Shown here one piece after another: positions 1-6,841 of a stretch of 9,847 bases of DNA; within the stretch, counting starts at the first letter, position 1, and each line of letters begins with the position of its first letter. The position numbers and the translations under genes are program-made. The DNA lies in NCBI GenBank assembly GCA_018814245.1, contig JAHIZN010000132.1:1-9847 (forward strand), written 5' to 3'. This DNA is from a bacterium. GTDB taxonomy: Bacteria; UBA9089; CG2-30-40-21. Below the pieces are notes generated by a model. It did not search any database. It saw only the letters and a program-made list of their open reading frames with translations, and had not been told where the DNA came from.

Positions 1-2
1 AT

Positions 3-104
3 GAATGCAGACATAGAGACACGATTATCGCCTCTCTACTGCTTTCCTTATCAAAATTAGATATTGTACACAAGTTAAAAAAAAATTACGAGGTGATGTC
101 TTAA
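3..104 (+). CDS. possible C-terminal tail of an upstream gene, cut by the window edge
   Basis: The frame starting at base 3 stays open from the window edge to a TAA at 102-104, giving about 33 residues that include DTIIASLLLSLSKLDIVHKL. The mix of hydrophobic and basic residues looks protein-like, but an open frame this short can arise by chance. A second frame, from base 1, stays open to a TAG at 58-60. I do not recognise the family. The stop lies 55 nt before the -35 box of the next gene, which fits an independent transcription unit ending here. Confidence is low because only the tail is visible. Confidence 0.3.
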   Translation, partial: ECRHRDTIIASLLLSLSKLDIVHKLKKNYEVMS

Positions 105-189
105 CAGGAATAGAGACTCATTCTTATGTCGGAGTTTCAGAATAATTACAAATATTTATTGACAAATATTAGTGATTGGTGTACAATAT
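61..189. repeat. distant 11-bp perfect inverted repeat ending in the promoter
   Basis: ATATTGTACAC at 61-71 is the exact reverse complement of GTGTACAATAT at 179-189, and the right arm contains the whole -10 box. Neither arm extends further by one base, and no flanking direct repeat is evident, so this does not look like an insertion. It could be a looping operator pair or a remnant of duplicated promoter sequence. Confidence 0.35.
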
Positions 190-192
190 TTG
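149..192. repeat. CAAATATT direct and inverted repeats overlapping the promoter (operator-like)
   Basis: CAAATATT occurs at 149-156 and 163-170, and its exact reverse complement AATATTTG at 185-192. The second copy overlaps the -35 box and the third overlaps the -10 box. The 163-170 and 185-192 arms are 22 bp centre to centre, about two helical turns. The layout resembles a dyad operator for a dimeric regulator. The units are AT-rich, so chance occurrence is a real alternative, and no regulator can be named. Confidence 0.4.
159..187 (+). promoter_or_regulatory. sigma-70-type promoter for the giant Ig-repeat protein gene
   Basis: A perfect -35 box TTGACA (159-164) is followed after exactly 17 nt by TACAAT (182-187, 5 of 6 matches to TATAAT). 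Transcription would begin near 194, leaving a leader of about 32 nt before the ATG at 226. This position also argues against the in-frame GTG at 172, which lies inside the promoter. The promoter probably serves both the giant gene and the PorV-like gene behind it. Confidence 0.8.
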
Positions 193-225
193 ATTATTAA
201 TAGAAAAATGGGGGAAGTCTTGCCA

Positions 226-3200
226 ATGAAAAACCTCGTCCTGAGATTGTCTTTATCCTGCCTGCTAATTATCATCACGACCATGTCTTATGCTGGAACA
301 TATCTTCCAATCCTCACATGGACAGGTACCGGTACCTATAAATCTGATGGGCTTGATCCAGAGGTCGGGGTTGATGGGACTACCTTTACCTTTCGGGTGA
401 AATACATTGATTATGATAATGAGGCACCAGCAGGGGATGTGATAGTGTGTCTTGTTAATGATAGTGTAGAGGGATTTGAAGACACTGGAATGGGATTTGC
501 CATGTCACCTGAGGATACAAGCAGGGATTATCGAAAAGGGGTGATATACAGGTATGCTACATCAACCCTTACGGCTGCCAGTTATCCTTATTATTTTAAG
601 GTAACAGACAATCAACAACAAGACATGCGAATTAATATCGCAGAACGCTCCGGTGCAAATGGGGCTACCCTCCTTGAACCACAAGAGACAGACAGATTGT
701 CAATGCCTGTTACTGGAACATTAACCGTAGCGACTGATCAAATACTTGACTGGGTTGGAAGCGGAAAATATGAGCATGATGGTCTTTATCCAGAAAATGG
801 CGGGACAAATACAGTGTTTACCTATAAGGTGAAATATTTTGGTATAACTGAACCAGCTCAAGGGTATCCAAAGGTGGTCATCACAAATTCTTATGCTGAC
901 GAATTTAGTGTCATTATGCAGTCTGAAACAGGCGGTTCATATCTTAACGGTAAGGTGTATTATTATGCTACGAGTACATTGCAGCCTGATGATTTATATA
1001 CATATCGCTTTGCGCGAACAGAAACTGACGGAACCCCAGCAATAGATGGTCCTGAGATTTATCCTAATGACAAAGGGTCTGCCTTCCTTGACTGGACAGG
1101 TGAGCCGGGTTATGAGAATGATGGGGTTGAACCTGATATTGCCAGTTATGGCAGTACATTTACCTACCAAATCAAGTATGTAAATGTGGATGGAACGCCG
1201 CCAGATGCAGGATATCCACAAATATCCTTGGCAGGTGATTCAGATAGTCATCAGATGGATTTGGTATCCGGCACATCTGCAAGCGGAGCTATTTATCAAT
1301 ACCAAGGGACATATCCATATCCAGAGGGTATAGTTGCTGGCACTGTAGAAATATCCCTCGATAATGGAAGCACCATTTTATCAACAAACATTAACCCTTG
1401 TGTAGTAAACATCCCACCCATCCTGACATGGGCAGGTGGGACGGGTTATGCGGATGATGGTGTGGAGCCAAATGTTGGTACTGCAGGCACAAAGTTTACC
1501 TTTCGTATAAAATATACAGACCCTGAGAACGATACTCCACAGTGGATAGCGTTAAAGGTAGATGATACGCCTGTAGCCATGACATCAGTTGGGAACGGAA
1601 TATATGAATGTACGGGAACATTCAGCCTTGGCGAACATAGCTATTGTTTTTATGCTATTGATAGTCAAAACATGGATGCTGCGGGTTCTGAAACTGTGGT
1701 CGGGGCATCTGCTATCACTGGTATCCCTCCACAACTTGCCACCTTCACCGTATCCATCGGCAGCCTCACCTCAGTTACTATCACCGGCACAGATGTTGTT
1801 GGGATAGAAGAGTCAGCAACCCTTACAGCTCATGCCGCAAATGAGCTTAATATGGAGATTGGGGATAGTGATGTTGACTATTTATGGGAAATTATAGAAG
1901 GAACGGGTACAATTATCAGTGGTACATACAGCAAGACCGTTACCATTAAGGCAGGAACAAATACAGGTACCCTCACCTTAAGTATTATAGCCAGTCCATC
2001 CGCCAACAGCACCCTTCAGGGTGAGTATGTTTATGGCACAAAAACCATTACTATTAAACCGGGTAAGCCTCAAGCACTTTTTTTTTCAGACACAAATACA
2101 AATACTACAACAGCTAACCTGCCTGTCGGAAGCTCGACAGGCTTTGTTGTTTCAGGAAGGGATAGCTACGGAAATGTTGCCGCTGTGGCAGACTGCAATT
2201 GGCAAGTCCAAGGGATGATTGGTTCGTTGAGCACCTCAACAGGCAACTCTGTTATTTTTACCGCAGGCACTGCTACTGGCACTGGTACAATAGTAGTCAG
2301 CACCATGAGTGTTGATGGCACATTGACCGCAACCGTTAGTATTACGGTTATTGCTGGCACATTTCATCACTTTGATATTTCTATGAACGGTTCGACCGTG
2401 GCAATTGATGGAAGCATGACCATTACCCTGACTCCAAGGGATGCAAGCGGCAACACCTTTTCTAATGGAGTGTCTTCGCCAGAGCTGAAGGTAACGGTTG
2501 GTACCACCTCTGTAAGTCTCGGCACATGTGCTATCAATACACCTGTGGAATTTCTCTGTCCACAAGAGTTGCGAAATAATCTCGGAACCAGCACTGTTTA
2601 TGCCTTAATTAATGGAGGTAGGGTAGGTACCAGCAGCCCCTTTCAGGTTGTCTCTGGCAGTCCACACCATTTCAGAATCATTTCACCTGCAACCAATACT
2701 GCTGTACTGGCTGGTGACAGCATAACAATTACTGCCCAGCTTGAGGATACTTACAACAATTCTGTGCTTGTAGGTACAACTGCCTGCGTGATATTTCAAT
2801 CCGATAGCTTTGGCACATTCACGGTTGGCAGCACAAGCAGTACTGCCGCTGGCACAATCACCATCCAGACCAATGCCAATGGTCAGATAGCAGGCATATA
2901 TCAGCCCAATCTTTTAGCTGGCAGCAAGGCAATACTTGTTGGCATGTTTTTGGCATCAGACGAGGGTGTGTCTGGCACAAGCGGGGCAATTATTCTCACC
3001 ATACCCGCTGTTCTAATCACGCTAATCGCTATTGCCCCCGCTACATTTACAGCAGGTGTCTCTGATACGATGAGCATTATGGCAAGGGATGGTTATGGTA
3101 ATCCAGCCACAGCCACCATTACCCTTAGCGGCTCTTTGGGTACGATTACGCCAACAGGGTGTGTGATTGGTGGTGGAATAGTCGATGGATTTTCATGGCA

Positions 3201-6200
3201 AGGTGGGGGAACATGGACGGGTACGGTTTCATTTACCAAGGCACAACTACAGGCTGTGTTAAATATCACGGCTCAAAATGGTAAGGCAACAACAGCAACA
3301 TTTACTGTTTTGCCGGCAGCACCTCATAACTTGCAGCCCACAACGGCAACAAGCTACAATGGCTCGTGTGGCAGTACATGGACATTTGGTGTGGGCTTGA
3401 GTGATGTGTATGGAAATCCGATTGAGGGACAGAAAATAGTTTGTGAATTAATCTCAAATCCATCCAATGCCACACTTTCTGCCACAACTGTGGACACAGA
3501 TCAGTTGGGGATGGCAAGCAATACCCTGACCATTGGCACCAAAACAGGCACCTATACTGTCAAGGCATACCTTTATGGGTTTCCTGATCTTTCAGCAACA
3601 TTTACCGCAACAACTATTGTCGGCTCCCCTACCCTATCCGCCGGCAATTATCCTTCAGTTGCAACCGTTAGCAGCAAGGTAATCCTTGAGGCAATACTCA
3701 AGGATGATTCTGGCAATCCATTCATGGGCAAGACTATCCAGTGGCAGATATTGTCATCACCATCAGATGTTGTTATCAGTCCATTAACAAGCACCACCAA
3801 TAATCAGGGCATAGCCACAACAAGCCTTACCCTTGGAACAAAGACCGGCGTGTACACTGTTAAAGCACAATTTGGGACATTAATTGCTACATTTACCATT
3901 ACAGCTACACCAGATGAGCTGTCTGCAATGAATACAGCCATTGTCCCGGGAACGGTAGCTGTGGTCAATAGTCCTGTAGAATTAAGGGTAGGATTGTCTG
4001 ACCCATGGGGCAATCCTGCGGCAACAACAACAGTTAATTGGCAGTCGCAGGGGTTGGCAATTGCCACAAATACCCAAACCATAAACAGTACCGCAACGCT
4101 TGGATTCACACTTGGAACAAAGACTGGCATGTACATTGTCACTGCAACAGTTGGAACATTAACTGCAACATTTACCATTACAGCCCTGCCCGGTGAACCA
4201 GCTGCAATAAATACATTCATTACCCCCGGAACAACGGCTGTGGTTAATAGTCAGATAGTATTAAGTGCAGGATTAGCTGACCAATGGGGCAATCCTGCGG
4301 CAACGGCAACCGTTAGCTGGAAACAACAGGGGATGGCAACGACAACCACACAAACCATAAACGGTACTGCAACGCTTGGGTTCACACTTGGAACAAAGAC
4401 TGGCGTGTACATTGTCACTGCAACAGTTGGAACATTAACCACAACCTTCACCATTACAGCCACACCCGGTACGCCCTCATTATCCCAGAATTTTACGATT
4501 GGTTCACAAACCGTGTGCAGCAGCATCCCCCTTGAGGTATCATTAAGGGATGAATTTGGTAATACATGCTCAGGTACAGTGGAGTGGAGCTTGATTGATC
4601 CCTTGCCTCTGGCAGCATCGATTTCTGCAACATCCACAACCATTGATCAACAAACAGGCTCAGCAGGTATTACGCTGACACTTGGGACAAAGACCGGAGA
4701 TTACCGAGTAAGGGCACAGGTTGATGGCTATACAGCTACATTTACAATTACGGCTGAGGCGGGTGCAGTAGGAACAATGATGACTGGATATGTACCTGCA
4801 ACTGCCAAGGTAAATACTACTCTGCCGCTGACAGTTGGGTTGTACGATTCGTATGGCAATCCTGTAACAGCAGCTGTTGATTGGCAGACACAGGAGCTGG
4901 CAACCTTCACACAAACCATAGACGGTACAGCAACCCTTTCGTTTACCCTTGGGACTCACATCGGCACATATGAGATAACTGCCTCACATGAGGGAAGAAT
5001 CGCAACATTTACCATTACAGCCACACCCGGTACGCCCTCATTATCCCAAAATTTTGCAACTGCCTCACGGACGGTTAAAAATGAGGTGATTATTGAAGTA
5101 GCCTTGAGGGATGGATTTGGCAATCCATGCTTGGGTGCAGTGGAATGGGGTTTAATCGATCCCTTGCCTGCAACAGCATCGATTTCTGCCGCATCCACAA
5201 CCATTAATCCTCAAGGCTCATCAGGTATTACCCTGACACTTGGGACAAAGACCGGCGAATATATTGTAAGAGCACGGGTTGGGACATTAACCGCTATATT
5301 TACGATTACGGCTGAACCGGGTGCAGTGGAAACAATGCTGCATGGATATTTACCTGCAACTGCCCAGGTAAATACTCCACTGACGCTGACAATTGGGTTG
5401 TATGATTCGTATGGCAATCCTGTAACAGCAGCCGTTGATTGGCAGCCACAGGGGCTGGCAGCCACCACAACCCAAACCATAAACGGTACAGCAACCCTTT
5501 CGTTTACCCTTGGGACTCACACCGGTACATATGCGATAACTGCCTCACATGGGGGAAGAATCGCAACCCTTACCATTATTGCCACACCCGGTACACCATT
5601 ATTATCTCAGAATTTTACAGCTGGCTCACAAACCGTATGCAGCAGTGTACTGCTTGAGGTATTTTTGAGGGATAAATTCGACAATCCCTGTGTTGGTACA
5701 GTGTCATGGAACTTAATTGATCCCTTACCTGCAACAGCATCGATTTCTGCCGCATCCACAACCATTAATCCTCAAGGCTCAGCAAATATCACCCTGACCC
5801 TTGGGACAAAGACAGGAGATTACCGGGTAAGGGCACAGGTTGAGGGCTATTCAGCTACATTTACGATTAATGTCAAATCAGACAACCCTGCTACAAGCAC
5901 AAGCTCTGGTACATTTACCGGTACAACAGTAGTTGGTGGTACAATGACATTTACGGTAAGCCTTTATGATGCATATGGCAATATTGTCAACGAGGGAAGT
6001 GTTAACTGGACAATAACCCGCGGAACAATAACCACAGCAACAAATACAACCACTGTCTCAAATGGTAAGGCTGAATTTTCATGCAAAATGAGTCAGATTG
6101 CCGGAACATATACAATAATTGCCAGATTTGGGGCTGCCCTGCTCAAGTCATTTAGTGTTCGTGTAAATCATGGCAGTCCGATCCTTTTGTCAAATTCATC

Positions 6201-6780
6201 AACCCTTGCCGCAAAATCCTACCTACCCGGTGAAAGTATTACCATGGAGGTATCCTTCAAGGACGAATTTGGTAATCCATGTGTGGGTACGGTGGCATGG
6301 AGCTTGGTTGATCCCTTGCCTCTGGCAGCATCACTTTCTGCAACATCCACAATCATTGGCACTCAGACAGGAACAGCAAGTGTTACCCTGACACTTGGGA
6401 CAATACCCGGAATATATATGGTTAAGGCTGCAATTAATGAACAAGAGGCTACCTTTACAATTACTATTCAAACAATTAGTGTTTCTGATGAGCTGCTCAT
6501 CTATCCCAATCCAATAAGGGTTCAGGAATGGGATAGATACACATATGGTGATCCGTGGATTAAATTTGGCAAATTTAATGAAAATGAACAGGTAACCATC
6601 AGGGTCTACGATATTTCAGGCAATTTGATCTGGATGATGGAAAATGCATCTATGGAGCAGGGCTTTGTGCAATGGGACATGAAAAATTCAAGCGGGATTG
6701 AGATAAGCTCAGGCGTTTATCTGTGCATTACCACAGATAATAGGGGGAAAAGGATCGGACGGTTTGCAGTGATAAGGTAG
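226..6780 (+). CDS. giant secreted Ig-like repeat protein with C-terminal sorting-type domain
   Basis: An exported 2184-residue protein, probably a surface-attached or secreted adhesin or structural protein. The ATG at 226 is chosen because it follows GGGGAAG (211-217), lies downstream of the promoter and opens a clean signal peptide (residues 1-23, basic start, LLIII core, SYA/G cleavage). In-frame starts at 172 and 208 would extend the peptide unnaturally. Order: four repeats with W-x-G, DG-x-x-P and FTF-x-[VI]-KY motifs (Trp at 32, 176, 290 and 402); a further beta-rich domain at about 507-611; about fifteen Thr-rich Big_1-like Ig repeats (612-2085), each with a D-x-[FYWSA]-[GND]-N motif, usually GNP, and from the fifth on usually LGTKTG; and a final 99 residues starting ELLIYPNP and containing SSGVYLC, typical of FlgD-Ig/T9SS type A-like C-terminal domains. 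No catalytic domain is visible. Ligand binding is not inferable. The following PorV-like gene suggests an outer-membrane export partner. Confidence 0.88.
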   Translation: MKNLVLRLSLSCLLIIITTMSYAGTYLPILTWTGTGTYKSDGLDPEVGVDGTTFTFRVKYIDYDNEAPAGDVIVCLVNDSVEGFEDTGMGFAMSPEDTSRDYRKGVIYRYATSTLTAASYPYYFKVTDNQQQDMRINIAERSGANGATLLEPQETDRLSMPVTGTLTVATDQILDWVGSGKYEHDGLYPENGGTNTVFTYKVKYFGITEPAQGYPKVVITNSYADEFSVIMQSETGGSYLNGKVYYYATSTLQPDDLYTYRFARTETDGTPAIDGPEIYPNDKGSAFLDWTGEPGYENDGVEPDIASYGSTFTYQIKYVNVDGTPPDAGYPQISLAGDSDSHQMDLVSGTSASGAIYQYQGTYPYPEGIVAGTVEISLDNGSTILSTNINPCVVNIPPILTWAGGTGYADDGVEPNVGTAGTKFTFRIKYTDPENDTPQWIALKVDDTPVAMTSVGNGIYECTGTFSLGEHSYCFYAIDSQNMDAAGSETVVGASAITGIPPQLATFTVSIGSLTSVTITGTDVVGIEESATLTAHAANELNMEIGDSDVDYLWEIIEGTGTIISGTYSKTVTIKAGTNTGTLTLSIIASPSANSTLQGEYVYGTKTITIKPGKPQALFFSDTNTNTTTANLPVGSSTGFVVSGRDSYGNVAAVADCNWQVQGMIGSLSTSTGNSVIFTAGTATGTGTIVVSTMSVDGTLTATVSITVIAGTFHHFDISMNGSTVAIDGSMTITLTPRDASGNTFSNGVSSPELKVTVGTTSVSLGTCAINTPVEFLCPQELRNNLGTSTVYALINGGRVGTSSPFQVVSGSPHHFRIISPATNTAVLAGDSITITAQLEDTYNNSVLVGTTACVIFQSDSFGTFTVGSTSSTAAGTITIQTNANGQIAGIYQPNLLAGSKAILVGMFLASDEGVSGTSGAIILTIPAVLITLIAIAPATFTAGVSDTMSIMARDGYGNPATATITLSGSLGTITPTGCVIGGGIVDGFSWQGGGTWTGTVSFTKAQLQAVLNITAQNGKATTATFTVLPAAPHNLQPTTATSYNGSCGSTWTFGVGLSDVYGNPIEGQKIVCELISNPSNATLSATTVDTDQLGMASNTLTIGTKTGTYTVKAYLYGFPDLSATFTATTIVGSPTLSAGNYPSVATVSSKVILEAILKDDSGNPFMGKTIQWQILSSPSDVVISPLTSTTNNQGIATTSLTLGTKTGVYTVKAQFGTLIATFTITATPDELSAMNTAIVPGTVAVVNSPVELRVGLSDPWGNPAATTTVNWQSQGLAIATNTQTINSTATLGFTLGTKTGMYIVTATVGTLTATFTITALPGEPAAINTFITPGTTAVVNSQIVLSAGLADQWGNPAATATVSWKQQGMATTTTQTINGTATLGFTLGTKTGVYIVTATVGTLTTTFTITATPGTPSLSQNFTIGSQTVCSSIPLEVSLRDEFGNTCSGTVEWSLIDPLPLAASISATSTTIDQQTGSAGITLTLGTKTGDYRVRAQVDGYTATFTITAEAGAVGTMMTGYVPATAKVNTTLPLTVGLYDSYGNPVTAAVDWQTQELATFTQTIDGTATLSFTLGTHIGTYEITASHEGRIATFTITATPGTPSLSQNFATASRTVKNEVIIEVALRDGFGNPCLGAVEWGLIDPLPATASISAASTTINPQGSSGITLTLGTKTGEYIVRARVGTLTAIFTITAEPGAVETMLHGYLPATAQVNTPLTLTIGLYDSYGNPVTAAVDWQPQGLAATTTQTINGTATLSFTLGTHTGTYAITASHGGRIATLTIIATPGTPLLSQNFTAGSQTVCSSVLLEVFLRDKFDNPCVGTVSWNLIDPLPATASISAASTTINPQGSANITLTLGTKTGDYRVRAQVEGYSATFTINVKSDNPATSTSSGTFTGTTVVGGTMTFTVSLYDAYGNIVNEGSVNWTITRGTITTATNTTTVSNGKAEFSCKMSQIAGTYTIIARFGAALLKSFSVRVNHGSPILLSNSSTLAAKSYLPGESITMEVSFKDEFGNPCVGTVAWSLVDPLPLAASLSATSTIIGTQTGTASVTLTLGTIPGIYMVKAAINEQEATFTITIQTISVSDELLIYPNPIRVQEWDRYTYGDPWIKFGKFNENEQVTIRVYDISGNLIWMMENASMEQGFVQWDMKNSSGIEISSGVYLCITTDNRGKRIGRFAVIR
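319..1710 (+). repeat. four tandem N-terminal W-G/DG repeats of the giant protein
   Basis: Four units start near residues 32, 176, 290 and 402, spaced 144, 114 and 112 residues. Each begins [LF/I]-x-W-x-G, then a Tyr, D-G-[VL]-x-P, and after about ten residues F-T-[FY]-x-[VI]-K-Y. The same signature recurs in exported proteins of several uncultured bacteria and some archaea as I remember it, but I cannot assign a named Pfam family. The units are well diverged from one another, so this array is older than the Ig repeats downstream. Confidence 0.7.
2121..2142. repeat. GC-rich 8-bp hairpin inside the coding sequence
   Basis: GCCTGTCG (2121-2128) and CGACAGGC (2135-2142) are perfect reverse complements around a 6-nt loop, followed by the T-rich TTTGTTGTTT. 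In protein it encodes part of LPVGSSTGFVV in the first Ig repeat. It is terminator-shaped, but its place deep inside an intact gene makes an in-frame palindromic repeat or a chance hairpin more likely. Confidence 0.4.
3910..4464 (+). repeat. recently duplicated pair of Ig repeats (repeats 7 and 8)
   Basis: Repeat 7 (3910-4188) and repeat 8 (4189-4464) are 279 and 276 nt long and almost the same in DNA as well as protein over their second halves. A 33-nt stretch at 4131-4163 recurs without change at 4407-4439. Both carry D-x-W-GNPA and LGTKTG-x-YIVTA. Identity at synonymous sites points to a recent duplication or gene conversion rather than protein-level selection alone. Confidence 0.8.
4465..5886 (+). 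repeat. A-B-A-B-A higher-order Ig repeat array with a 561-nt dyad
   Basis: Two repeat types alternate. Type A (PGTP-start, SQNF, D-x-F-[GD]-N, then a W-x-LIDPLP motif) begins at 4465, 5026 and 5587. Type B (GAV-start, PATA-x-VNT, YDSYGNPVTAAVDWQ) begins at 4759 and 5317. The A starts are exactly 561 nt (187 codons) apart. Repeats 9 and 10 are 294 and 267 nt, while 11 and 12 are 291 and 270 nt, so single-codon indels cancel out. A 54-nt block at 5167-5220 recurs unchanged at 5728-5781. A fourth type A unit lies at about 6175-6480 after one divergent unit. Confidence 0.85.
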
Positions 6781-6784
6781 GATA

Positions 6785-6822
6785 GTCTCTGACCAGTCAG
6801 ACTGGTCGGACTGGTCAGAGAC
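6785..6822. repeat. perfect 14-bp inverted repeat between the giant gene and the PorV-like gene
   Basis: GTCTCTGACCAGTC (6785-6798) pairs exactly with GACTGGTCAGAGAC (6809-6822) around a 10-nt loop. The loop carries a second GACTGGTC (6800-6807), so the left arm can also form an 8-bp hairpin with a 1-nt centre. No T-run follows on the plus strand, so it is not a standard intrinsic terminator. Likely roles are mRNA end-protection, partial attenuation between cargo and barrel genes, or a dispersed palindromic repeat. Confidence 0.75.
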
Positions 6823-6829
6823 AGAAAAT

Positions 6830-6835
6830 AAGGTG
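6830..6835 (+). promoter_or_regulatory. ribosome binding site deciding the PorV-like start
   Basis: AAGGTG lies 6 nt before the ATG at 6842. The upstream in-frame GTG at 6833 is part of this site, so it is unlikely to be the start. Confidence 0.6.
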
Positions 6836-6841
6836 AAAATT

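Noticed and set aside
172..225. GTG at 172 or ATG at 208 as start of the giant protein
   Set aside because: 172 lies between the -35 and -10 boxes, and both would put a polar extension before a well-formed signal peptide that begins at 226.
325..336. GGTACCGGTACC palindrome near the start of the giant gene
   Set aside because: It is a 12-bp palindrome made of a repeated Gly-Thr codon pair, in frame and within a conserved protein repeat; no sign of separate function.
3804..5480. Several long open frames antisense to the Ig-repeat region
   Set aside because: They recur at the same place in each repeat, lack ribosome binding sites, and are explained by the Thr/Ala-rich codon pattern of the repeats read backwards.
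6785..6830. Intrinsic terminator between the giant gene and the PorV-like gene
   Set aside because: The 14-bp hairpin is not followed by a T-run on the plus strand, and on the minus strand the T-rich part lies before the hairpin.
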